A stretch of DNA of 6,446 bases from UBA10427 sp003500135 (GCA_963966275.1 CAWZYQ010000188.1:1-6446); one strand, 5' to 3'; positions 1 to 6,304 are shown, numbered from the stretch's first letter. Numbers and translations: made by a program. The notes: generated from the sequence alone by a model not told the origin.

Positions 1-24
1 TCTCTCGATTTGCTAATCTGTTGA

Positions 25-336
25 ATACGACTTTCTGAGGAAGCCCTAATTACTTCAGCGGTGGCAGCCAGAAAAGGCAGGGCCGACATGGCCGTAGGCA
101 ATGTAGTGGGGAGTAACATATTTAATATTCTCTGGATTTTAGGTCTTAGTGCCGTTATTCAGCCCTTGCCTTTTGACCAAATCAACAATATGGATGTGCT
201 GGTCATTATTTTTTCTGCCACATTAATCGTGATCTTCCAGGTGGTAGGAAAATATGGCAGGATACGACGAACCGGTGGCGCCCTGCTTTTATTGCTCTAT
301 GCGGCATATATCTATTACCTGTGGCTCAGGTCCTGA
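25..336 (+). CDS. Na+/Ca2+ exchanger-type antiporter, C-terminal fragment
   Basis: This is the C-terminal end of an inner-membrane cation antiporter of the CaCA superfamily (YrbG-like calcium/sodium antiporter). The run GNVVGSNIFNILWILGL is the second alpha-repeat signature of the family, which lines the ion pathway. It is followed by two further hydrophobic segments (about 165-240 and 265-330) and a short charged end, so roughly three transmembrane helices are present. Family similarity begins at about 46-48 (LITSAVAARKG). Just upstream, where the family has GTSLPE, the frame reads IRLSEEA, with one residue too many before the LITS run, and a TGA stop lies in frame at 22-24. The coordinates start after that stop. 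The GTG at 61 is inside the conserved repeat and is unlikely to be a genuine start. Either the gene is broken here or the first 45 or so bases are a sequence-edge error or chimaera. The family call is firm; the state of the gene is not. Confidence 0.75.
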   Translation: MRLSEEALITSAVAARKGRADMAVGNVVGSNIFNILWILGLSAVIQPLPFDQINNMDVLVIIFSATLIVIFQVVGKYGRIRRTGGALLLLLYAAYIYYLWLRS

Positions 337-352
337 AACGGTCTCGCCGTTT
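336..352. terminator. Small hairpin between convergent stop codons
   Basis: AAACGG (336-341) and CCGTTT (347-352) form a 6-bp perfect stem around a 5-base loop. The hairpin fills the 14-base gap between the exchanger stop (334-336) and the stop of the convergent minus-strand gene (351-353) and overlaps both. The T-rich side is only three bases long, so termination strength would be modest. The position fits a shared bidirectional terminator, but the stem is short enough that chance is possible. Confidence 0.35.
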
Positions 353-1535
353 AATCCAGCACCAGTTCGCTTTCTGATGGTTCGGCAGTTTCTGTGTTTC
401 GTTTTAGTTGTATGTCGCCGAAATACTTTTTCATGGTCACGTGCTTTTTGCCAAGTGTAGCGCCTGAAGCTTTGTGTATCGACATCATGGCAGGATTGAA
501 GCTGCCCACCCACGATAGTTCTGCTTCCCGGTAACCGCCCATTTCTTTTACTTTATCAAAAGCTTTGACAATCAGGCCCGACTCAATACCTTTTTTTTGA
601 TATTCAGGGCATACACCCATAATGATCACGCGCACACGGTCTATCGCATGATTCCATTTATACCATAAAAACTTAAGCTTCGACCACCAGTTTAGTTTGC
701 CATCGAGGTGCCTGATGATCTGGTTGGCATCTGGAACGCTAACCATGAAACCGGCGGGCTTGCCATCGACATAAGCAAACCAAATCATTTCGGGGACCAT
801 GATCGGTTTCATTTGTTCGAAGCTAAGCCGAACGTATTCGGGTTGTATGGCTTTAAAATTCTCGTGGTGTACCCATGCTTTATTGTAAATCTCCACAAAG
901 TCATCAATAAACCGGTCTATTTCGGCGGGTTTAAAGTGCTCAAACCGGTTGGAGGGGTTATCGAAAACCCGGGTCACAATTTTTCTAAAGCGCTCAGGGA
1001 GTGGCTTGTTAATATCAAAATGGTTGGTGTACTGGCTGTATTCCTCCTCAAAACCATATGCCTGGAAAAAACGGGTGTAGTAGGGAGGGTTATAGTTCAT
1101 GCCCATCGACGGTGGAATGAAGCCTTCCACCAATAATCCCCAGTAGTTGTTGTTTTCACCAAAGTTGATTGGTCCTTCCATAGCTTCCATGCCTTGTTCT
1201 GAAAGCCATTTTTCGCAGGTGTCAAACAGCAGAAATGCCGCTTCCATATCGTCAATACATTCGAAAAACCCCATACCACCTGTGGGAACGTCGAATCCAC
1301 CGGCTTTTTCGAAATTAATAAAAGCAGCAACCCGTCCGATCACCTCGTTTTCATTTTTGAGTATCCATCGTATTGCTTTGCCATGTTCGAAAAAAGGATT
1401 GGCTTTGGGGTTGAAGATGTCTTCGATTTCCTGCCGTAAGGGCATCACAAAGTTCGGATCATTGGCGTAAACTAACTTGTTTACTTCGTGAAATGAATTT
1501 ATGGTATCGCGATCATCAACAACTGTTATTTGCAT
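351..1535 (-). CDS. YghO-like GNAT-fold acyltransferase homologue
   Basis: The protein has 394 residues, no signal peptide and no transmembrane segment, and is probably cytosolic or membrane-peripheral. It resembles the YghO-like, GNAT-related proteins common in Bacteroidota and Proteobacteria. An N-terminal region (about 1-130) contains a degenerate lobe, with an IGRVAAFIN strand near 66-74. A central aromatic-rich region (130-170) has FGENNNYWGLLVEGF and NPPYYTRFFQAYGF. The C-terminal lobe (about 205-372) is the better GNAT domain: WFAYVDGKPAGFMV at 252-265, then an acyl-CoA-loop-like MGVCPEYQKKGIESGLI at 306-322, then ELSWVGSFNPAMMSIHKASGA at 339-359. The last 20 residues are acidic and probably disordered. 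The substrate cannot be read from the sequence; a long-chain acyl donor is possible (see findings). No good Shine-Dalgarno precedes the ATG, and 148 bases separate it from the upstream gene, so it is probably transcribed on its own. Confidence 0.85.
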   Translation of the reverse strand: MQITVVDDRDTINSFHEVNKLVYANDPNFVMPLRQEIEDIFNPKANPFFEHGKAIRWILKNENEVIGRVAAFINFEKAGGFDVPTGGMGFFECIDDMEAAFLLFDTCEKWLSEQGMEAMEGPINFGENNNYWGLLVEGFIPPSMGMNYNPPYYTRFFQAYGFEEEYSQYTNHFDINKPLPERFRKIVTRVFDNPSNRFEHFKPAEIDRFIDDFVEIYNKAWVHHENFKAIQPEYVRLSFEQMKPIMVPEMIWFAYVDGKPAGFMVSVPDANQIIRHLDGKLNWWSKLKFLWYKWNHAIDRVRVIIMGVCPEYQKKGIESGLIVKAFDKVKEMGGYREAELSWVGSFNPAMMSIHKASGATLGKKHVTMKKYFGDIQLKRNTETAEPSESELVLD

Positions 1536-1683
1536 ATAATGGGATTTTCTGGTTTGTAATCAAACTAGGCGCAGGCCACCTTACGTGATCAACGTATATT
1601 TTGCCTGATGAGTTCAAATATTCGAAAGAAATATTCCTTTTTTATATAAGAGGCGTAAATGTGGTTTATTGAGGGTTTTTCCT

Positions 1684-3024
1684 CTATTTTGATAAGATAA
1701 CAAATTCAACACGCCGGTTCTTTTGGCGGCCTTCATCGGTATCATTTGTCGCCAAGGGTTGCTTTTCACCATATCCACGGGCTACAATTTGTTCGGCGGG
1801 CACACCTTGTGACAGCAGGTAACTTCTCACCGAGTTGGCGCGGTCTTCTGAAAGTCTCTGATTGGCCTCGTCAGAACCAATGGCATCAGTATGTCCTGCT
1901 AGTTCTATTTGCAAGTTAGGGAACTGCTGGAAGTAAGGTAAGATCCTGTTGAGTTCGGCATGGGATTCGGGCCGCAGACTAGCTTTGGCAAAATCAAAAA
2001 AGATGTTGTTGAGGCGTAGTGATTCACCTACTTCAAATGGTACCAGGTACAGGTCTTGCGATATGGTTTGTTCCATTTCATAGTCGCCGGTATTAATATT
2101 CTGGTTTTCCGAAAGGTAGTTTTCGGCTACTGCATAAAATGCCACTTTCCGGTCCATAGGTAAAATAGCTTCGTAATAAGCATAATCTCCTTTGGCAGGT
2201 ACTCTTCTGATCACTTTGCCGGTTTCCATATCTTCAAATACCACTTCACTGGGTACAGGGTCATTTGTATTTTTATCCAGGACAGAACCATTAACAAAAA
2301 TCCGTTCGCAAATTTCTTTTCCCATATCATAAAGGGCTTTCACATCGCTTTCGCTTAGTGTGCGGCCATATATCCGAACATCATCAATATGTCCTTTAAA
2401 CGGCCTGCTACGCTTTATCACCTGACGGCCAATCTTTAATGAGGCATCAGATTGAATATTGAGGCCTCGCCCGGTTTGCTGACCTACATTGTCCAATACC
2501 CCATCGATATAGATTTTTACTTCGCGGTTGCGGTTCCAGGTCGCTACCACGTGGTACCAGCTATTGGGCATGAGGTGCGTATTGCTAAAGGCGCCATTTT
2601 CCATTTCAAATGCTGAGCTGAAGGCGGTAATGATGCGGTAGCTGCTATTTATCCACATGCCGAAATGATCTTTTTCAGGGTCGAAGGCCCATTTTGCCAT
2701 GATCGTGCCCAATATTTTTGCTGAATACTCTTCGGGCTTAATCCAGGCCGCCAGCGTCATTCCCGAATAGTCCTGGTTTAATACGTCGGGGTTACCACAC
2801 TCGATATAAGATGAGTTGCCATCGAAATAATAGGCTTTATCACCGCATCTACCTTCTTCTATTCTGGTTCCGTGTACCTCGCCCATATTATCGTGAACAA
2901 TGTCATTGGCGTTTTTATTAAATGGATAGTGGAGAATAAGCCCCTTGTTCAGGTCCTGTGCCAAAATAGTTGAGCCGGAGAATACCCCTAAACTCATAAG
3001 GACGGCTAAAAAAGTAATACGCAT
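1684..3024 (-). CDS. Secreted LamG-domain/OmpA-family cell-envelope protein
   Basis: This 446-residue envelope protein starts with a signal peptide (MRITFLAVLMSLGVFSGSTILA, cleavage probably before Gln23-Asp24). Residues about 28-235 form a LamG/concanavalin-A-like jelly roll: GLILHYPFN near the start, a possible disulfide pair at C60 and C77, MTLAAWIKP at 89-97, WYHVVATW at 156-163, IYIDGVLD at 171-178, and the diagnostic HIDDVRIYGRTLSESDVKALY at the end. A beta-rich linker (240-330) resembles a carboxypeptidase-regulatory-like domain. Residues about 338-445 are an OmpA C-terminal peptidoglycan-binding domain: IFFDFAKASLRPES, then GHTD with D380, then NQRLSEDRA with N388 and R395, then NRRVEF. 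D380 and R395 match the pair that binds diaminopimelate in OmpA-like domains. The likely role is tethering a carbohydrate- or protein-binding LamG module to the cell wall at the periplasm or outer membrane. The ligand is unknown. A minus-strand promoter is proposed at 3214-3243. Confidence 0.9.
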   Translation of the reverse strand: MRITFLAVLMSLGVFSGSTILAQDLNKGLILHYPFNKNANDIVHDNMGEVHGTRIEEGRCGDKAYYFDGNSSYIECGNPDVLNQDYSGMTLAAWIKPEEYSAKILGTIMAKWAFDPEKDHFGMWINSSYRIITAFSSAFEMENGAFSNTHLMPNSWYHVVATWNRNREVKIYIDGVLDNVGQQTGRGLNIQSDASLKIGRQVIKRSRPFKGHIDDVRIYGRTLSESDVKALYDMGKEICERIFVNGSVLDKNTNDPVPSEVVFEDMETGKVIRRVPAKGDYAYYEAILPMDRKVAFYAVAENYLSENQNINTGDYEMEQTISQDLYLVPFEVGESLRLNNIFFDFAKASLRPESHAELNRILPYFQQFPNLQIELAGHTDAIGSDEANQRLSEDRANSVRSYLLSQGVPAEQIVARGYGEKQPLATNDTDEGRQKNRRVEFVILSK

Positions 3025-3213
3025 GGCTAAATTGATTCTGCTAATCCTTTATAAAATGCTGGTTGAAATCAGATTAAAAGCACAAATTTGACCATTTTTT
3101 CATAATAAGTAGCCGTTATGTAAGAAAAAAGGACGAAATAAGCATTAGGGAGGACAAACAATTCACTTTTGCGGCCAGTTGGTTATTTATACGACAGTTT
3201 ATCTATTGATTTC

Positions 3214-3243
3214 CAAATATATTTCACAAATTGCTTGGACAAA
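3214..3243 (-). promoter_or_regulatory. Bacteroidetes-type promoter for the LamG-OmpA gene
   Basis: Read on the minus strand, TTTG (3243-3240), an 18-base spacer and TATATTTG (3221-3214) match the Bacteroidetes sigma-factor pattern TTTG / TAnnTTTG. The -7 element is perfect. Transcription would start near 3208, giving a leader of about 185 bases before the ATG at 3024. That is long but allowable, and I see no recognised riboswitch in it. The 238-base region 3025-3262 contains no other gene that I can support. Confidence 0.45.
3218..3225 (+). promoter_or_regulatory. Possible -7 element for egtB
   Basis: TATATTTC differs from TAnnTTTG only in its last base and lies 37 bases before the egtB start, a sensible leader length. 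There is no clear TTG 18-21 bases upstream; the nearest T-rich match is GTTT at 3197-3200 with a 17-base spacer. It overlaps the minus-strand -7 element, so the two promoters might compete. This is a weak call. Confidence 0.25.
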
Positions 3244-3262
3244 CCAATAACCAAGGCGCTTA

Positions 3263-4522
3263 ATGATTGTAACTACCAACGCTAGTTTGTTAGCTGAGCA
3301 TTTTGCCGACACACGTAATCAAACCGAGAAGATTTGTGCTCCCCTGCGTACCGAGGACTATGTAGCGCAACCCATAGTAGATGTAAGCCCGCCCAAGTGG
3401 CACCTTGCCCATACTACCTGGTTTTTTGAAGAGTTCATACTCCATAAATACATGAAGGGCTATAAGCCTTTTCATCCGGAATATGCTTTTTTATTCAACA
3501 GCTATTATATCAGTATGGGAGAAAGGTGGCAACGACCCATGAGAGGCAACCTTACCCGCCCGGGTGTGGAAGAGATTTATCAGTTCCGCAAATATGTTGA
3601 TGAGCATATGATGGAGTTTCTTGAAAATGGTTGCAGTAAAGAAGTGGAGGGGCTTCTTTTGATTGGCATCAACCATGAGCAGCAACATCAGGAACTTCTA
3701 ATGACCGACATTAAGTATATTTTAGGTAGTTACCCGCTGTTTCCTGCCTACGACGACAGTATAAGAATACCCAAAGCTGACGATCCGGGTGAACTAAGAT
3801 TCGATATTTCCGACGAAGGTGTTTATCCAATTGGCTTTGAAGGTGAAGGTTTTTGCTATGATAATGAACTTGCTGCACACCAGGTTTTCCTGCATAAATT
3901 CGGTTTAGCCAACCGGCTGATCACCAAAGGGGAATATCTTGATTTTATGCGCGACGGAGGTTACAGCCAGCACCATTTGTGGCTTTCCGATGCATGGGAC
4001 TGGATCAATGAAAACGAGGTTACGTTTCCGCTTTACTGGCACAATATCGATGGCGCCTGGCACGAGTATACACTTGCGGGGCTCAAACCTGTCGATGAAA
4101 ATGCCCCCATGACGCATGTAAGTCTGTACGAAGCTGATGCTTATGCCCACTGGGCCGGTTTGCGCTTGCCTACAGAGTTTGAATGGGAAACGTCCTGCAG
4201 GAAGTTGCATAAATCGGCAACCAATCAGGATAACTTTGTTGATCGCGGCATTTTACACCCTTATCAGACCAGTCAGCTTCATGATATGCTCGGCAATACA
4301 TGGGAATGGACAAACAGCGCCTATTTGCCTTACCCCAGGTATAAAAAGGCGCCGGGGGCCATTGGTGAATATAATGGTAAGTTTATGATGAACCAAATGG
4401 TGCTTAGGGGAGGTTCTTGTGCCACACCACAAAACCATATCCGGATCAGTTATCGAAACTTTTTCCACCCTTACCTGAGATGGCAGTTTACCGGTATACG
4501 TTTAGCAAAAGACATTGAATAA
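3263..4522 (+). CDS. egtB: Ergothioneine biosynthesis sulfoxide synthase EgtB
   Basis: EgtB is a cytosolic non-haem Fe(II) enzyme that uses O2 to form the C-S bond between hercynine and a thiol donor, the committed sulfur step of ergothioneine synthesis. The 419-residue protein has the full family layout: an N-terminal DinB-like four-helix domain (about 8-155) and a C-terminal FGE-sulfatase (formylglycine-generating-enzyme-like) domain (about 185-416). Putative iron ligands are H50 in WHLAHTTWFFE and H138 and H142 in HEQQHQE, the HX3HXE motif. FGE-domain landmarks are GLRLPTEFEWE (299-309), MLGNTWEWT (342-350), LRGGSCATP (381-389) and RISYRNFFHPYLRWQFTGIRLA near the end. N79-S80-Y81-Y82 supplies a Tyr-Tyr pair that I associate with EgtB enzymes using cysteine directly rather than gamma-glutamylcysteine. 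AAGG at 3253-3256 is a weak ribosome-binding site six bases before the ATG. The stop codon directly touches the egtD start. No egtA or egtC is nearby, which fits the cysteine-using type. Confidence 0.95.
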   Translation: MIVTTNASLLAEHFADTRNQTEKICAPLRTEDYVAQPIVDVSPPKWHLAHTTWFFEEFILHKYMKGYKPFHPEYAFLFNSYYISMGERWQRPMRGNLTRPGVEEIYQFRKYVDEHMMEFLENGCSKEVEGLLLIGINHEQQHQELLMTDIKYILGSYPLFPAYDDSIRIPKADDPGELRFDISDEGVYPIGFEGEGFCYDNELAAHQVFLHKFGLANRLITKGEYLDFMRDGGYSQHHLWLSDAWDWINENEVTFPLYWHNIDGAWHEYTLAGLKPVDENAPMTHVSLYEADAYAHWAGLRLPTEFEWETSCRKLHKSATNQDNFVDRGILHPYQTSQLHDMLGNTWEWTNSAYLPYPRYKKAPGAIGEYNGKFMMNQMVLRGGSCATPQNHIRISYRNFFHPYLRWQFTGIRLAKDIE

Positions 4523-5467
4523 ATGGAGGAATTTGGAAAGGATGTACTGGAAGGGCTGACCGCAAAGCCAAAGTACTTATCCTCAAAATATATCTATGAC
4601 GCTGAGGGCGACAAAATATTCCAGCGAATCATGAAAATGCCGGAATATTACCTGACCAACTGCGAATTTGAAATCCTTGAAACCTACAAGGATGAACTGA
4701 TGCATCATTTTTCAGGGAATGGAGACTCATTTGAGCTGGTAGAACTTGGCGCCGGTGACGGGTTGAAAACCAAAATATTGCTCCAGCATTTTCTGAAGAA
4801 GAATGTCCGTTTTTCTTATGTACCCATAGACATCAGCCACAATATTCTAACCAAACTGGAAGCGGATATACTCGATCGCTGGCCACAAATGAATGTTGAA
4901 GTGTTGCATGGTGAGTATTTTTCGGCATTGGAGTCCCTACAGGAAGATAAAGAGAACAAAGTAATTCTGCTATTGGGAAGTAACATTGGCAATTTCCCTA
5001 AAAAGGAAGCATTGAATTTCTTAAATGATATAAGGAACAGAATGAACGATGAGGATCAACTACTGATCGGATTCGACCTAAAAAAAGACCCTGATGTGAT
5101 ACTACAGGCATATAGTGATCCTCATGGTCATTCGGAGGCATTTAGCAAAAATGTATTGGCGAGAATAAACAGGGAATTGGGAGGACAGTTTGATTTAAAC
5201 AGGTTTAGGCATTTCCAGCACTACCACCCGGTTGAAGGAAATTGCGAGAGCTTTCTGATCAGTTCGGAAAAGCAGGAAGTTCGCATTGAGGCATTAGGTG
5301 TGGCCATTCATTTTGATAAATCAGAACCGATTCATGTCGAAATTTCCCAAAAGTATGATTTTACCGGTATTAAGGCGCTTTTAAGTGCGGCAGGCCTAAA
5401 AATAAAACAAAGTTTTCAGGATGAAAGAGGTTATTTTTCTGATGTACTTTGTGAAATAAATGTCTAA
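4523..5467 (+). CDS. egtD: L-histidine N-alpha-trimethyltransferase EgtD
   Basis: EgtD methylates the alpha-amino group of histidine three times with SAM, giving hercynine, the substrate of EgtB. The 314 residues are full length for the family. Visible motifs are the N-terminal LSSKYIYDAEGDKIF block (19-33), PEYYLT (40-45), the SAM-binding VELGAGDG (73-80), PIDIS (101-105), LGSNIGNF (151-158), GFDLKKDP (183-190), FSKN followed by INREL (207-219), and VEISQKY (272-278). Aligned from memory with mycobacterial EgtD, Y42, N157, Y197, E273 and S275 fall on the histidine-binding residues Y56, N166, Y206, E282 and S284, so the active site looks intact and specific for histidine. Translation starts at the ATG immediately after the egtB TAA. 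No Shine-Dalgarno precedes it, so it probably depends on translational coupling. It shares egtB's reading frame. Confidence 0.95.
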   Translation: MEEFGKDVLEGLTAKPKYLSSKYIYDAEGDKIFQRIMKMPEYYLTNCEFEILETYKDELMHHFSGNGDSFELVELGAGDGLKTKILLQHFLKKNVRFSYVPIDISHNILTKLEADILDRWPQMNVEVLHGEYFSALESLQEDKENKVILLLGSNIGNFPKKEALNFLNDIRNRMNDEDQLLIGFDLKKDPDVILQAYSDPHGHSEAFSKNVLARINRELGGQFDLNRFRHFQHYHPVEGNCESFLISSEKQEVRIEALGVAIHFDKSEPIHVEISQKYDFTGIKALLSAAGLKIKQSFQDERGYFSDVLCEINV

Positions 5468-5490
5468 TTTAAGGTCAAACTTAAGGGGAT

Positions 5491-6120
5491 ATGAAAAAAA
5501 CTACCAGCACACTACTCGTTTTGTTAATTGCTGCCTTTAGCTTTGGCCAAACCATAGAAATAACCCCAATGGTAGGTTATCAGTTTGGCGGCAAAGTAAA
5601 TTTTATCCAGGGAGATCTCAAGGTTCAGGATAACATGAATTATGGCGGTATTATAAGTTATAGTCCAATTCCGATGACCACATTTGAGTTTAGTTATTCA
5701 AGGATGTCTACCACAGCGGAATGGAGACCGTTTGCGGTTTATGAATCTGATTTCCCTGCTGATCAGTTTGATTTATCTATAGGTTATTTTCAATTTGCCG
5801 GGCTAAGAATGTTCAAAGATGGCCCGGTACAGCCTTTTGGATTATTTTCTTTGGGGTGGACACATTTTAATCCTGATAACGAAATAAACAGTTCGTCCAG
5901 GTTTTCTATTGCCCTTGGAGGAGGTGTAAAGTTGTTTTTTAATGATGTGGTAGGTATTCGATTGCAAGGGAGGTTACTGATGCCTATGTATTTTAATGGC
6001 GTTGGAGGATATGTGGGTATAGGCCCTGGAGGGCCAAGTACGGGCCTTGGTGTAAGCACTTCCGTTCCTATATTACAGGGTGATCTAAGCGGTGGATTGA
6101 TACTAAGGATAAATCGATAA
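5491..6120 (+). CDS. Small outer-membrane beta-barrel protein, function unknown
   Basis: The 209-residue protein begins with a clear signal peptide (MKKTTSTLLVLLIAAFSFG, cleavage around residues 19-20). The mature part is built of alternating hydrophobic and polar strands rich in Gly, Tyr and Phe. About eight can be drawn (roughly 21-31, 48-58, 64-72, 93-106, 113-126, 135-148, 152-163, 196-207), as in an eight-stranded outer-membrane barrel of the OmpA/OmpW-like or porin-family type seen in Bacteroidota. A glycine-rich stretch (169-188, including GIGPGGPSTG) probably forms an extracellular loop. The last residues are LILRINR, without the usual terminal aromatic residue. No substrate can be assigned. 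It starts 23 bases after egtD on the same strand, so it may be co-transcribed with egtB-egtD. AAGGGG (5483-5488) lies only two bases before the ATG, too close for an ideal ribosome-binding site. Confidence 0.8.
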   Translation: MKKTTSTLLVLLIAAFSFGQTIEITPMVGYQFGGKVNFIQGDLKVQDNMNYGGIISYSPIPMTTFEFSYSRMSTTAEWRPFAVYESDFPADQFDLSIGYFQFAGLRMFKDGPVQPFGLFSLGWTHFNPDNEINSSSRFSIALGGGVKLFFNDVVGIRLQGRLLMPMYFNGVGGYVGIGPGGPSTGLGVSTSVPILQGDLSGGLILRINR

Positions 6121-6134
6121 AATATTCAAAATTC

Positions 6135-6155
6135 GATTGGCGGCTTCGCCAAATC
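6135..6155. repeat. Hairpin between the beta-barrel gene and the tRNA promoter core
   Basis: TTGGCG (6137-6142) and CGCCAA (6147-6152) make a 6-bp stem around a GCTT loop. The outer bases GA and TC extend the pairing if one A (6153) is bulged out. It begins about 15 bases after the beta-barrel stop codon and could be that gene's 3' hairpin, but no T-run follows. The left arm contains the proposed -33 TTG of the tRNA promoter. Confidence 0.5.
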
Positions 6156-6167
6156 CTATTATATTTG
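6137..6167 (+). promoter_or_regulatory. Bacteroidetes-type promoter of tRNA-Leu
   Basis: TTG (6137-6139), a 20-base spacer and TATATTTG (6160-6167) match the TTTG / TAnnTTTG consensus of the Bacteroidetes housekeeping sigma factor. The -7 element is perfect and the spacing ideal. Transcription would start near 6172-6174, about 20 bases before the mature tRNA. This is one of the best taxonomic clues in the window. Confidence 0.75.
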
Positions 6168-6193
6168 CGCTCCCTTTTGAGTGGCCGATTCAT

Positions 6194-6279
6194 GCGCACG
6201 TGGCGGAATTGGTAGACGCGCCAGGTTGAGGGCCTGGTGCCCGTTTTTGGGCGTGGAGGTTCGACTCCTCTCGTGCGCA
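6194..6279 (+). tRNA. tRNA-Leu (anticodon GAG)
   Basis: This is a complete class II tRNA with a long variable arm. The acceptor stem pairs GCGCACG (6194-6200) with CGTGCGC (6272-6278), with discriminator A at 6279. The D arm has a 3-bp GCG/CGC stem (6203-6205, 6217-6219) around GAATTGGTAGA. The anticodon stem is CCAGG/CCTGG (6221-6225, 6233-6237) with loop TTGAGGG, placing anticodon GAG at 6228-6230, which reads CUC and CUU leucine codons. The variable arm has a GCCC/GGGC stem (6239-6242, 6249-6252). The T arm (6255-6271) has loop TTCGACT. The terminal CCA is not encoded (CTT follows the discriminator), so it must be added by nucleotidyltransferase. The discriminator A and long arm agree with leucine identity. 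Confidence 0.97.
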
Positions 6280-6304
6280 CTTAAAGTTCAGATCATCAAA
6301 AAGC

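Noticed and set aside
708..1136. 142-residue plus-strand open frame
   Set aside because: It lies wholly inside the GNAT-like gene on the opposite strand, shows no family motif, and has no start signal.
1561..1592. Promoter for the GNAT-like gene (TTG at 1592-1590, TTTG at 1564-1561 on the minus strand)
   Set aside because: Only the TTTG half of the -7 box matches; the TA half is absent, so the match is no better than chance.
1671..1684. GAGG/CCTC mini-hairpin near the end of the LamG-OmpA gene as a terminator
   Set aside because: The stem is only four base pairs and overlaps the stop codon, with no supporting T-run on the minus strand. The 148-base gap 1536-1683 shows nothing I can support.
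3074..3103. Nine-codon open frame (MKKWSNLCF) in the leader of the LamG-OmpA gene
   Set aside because: It is too short to distinguish from chance, with no ribosome-binding site and no attenuator-like hairpins seen around it.
3905..4210. 101-residue minus-strand open frame inside egtB
   Set aside because: It is antisense to well-conserved FGE-domain sequence and shows no recognisable protein features.
3263..5467. Ovothiol (OvoA) synthesis instead of ergothioneine
   Set aside because: The methyltransferase has the EgtD histidine-binding residues (E273, S275, Y197, N157) and is a separate protein, so the ergothioneine assignment is much better supported.
5790..6059. 89-residue proline-rich minus-strand open frame
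   Set aside because: The prolines are the complement of glycine codons in the beta-barrel gene, so it is a shadow.
6068..6280. 70-residue minus-strand open frame across the tRNA
   Set aside because: It is the antisense of tRNA-Leu and the end of the barrel gene. The protein start MRTRGVEPPR is a typical spurious translation of a reversed tRNA.
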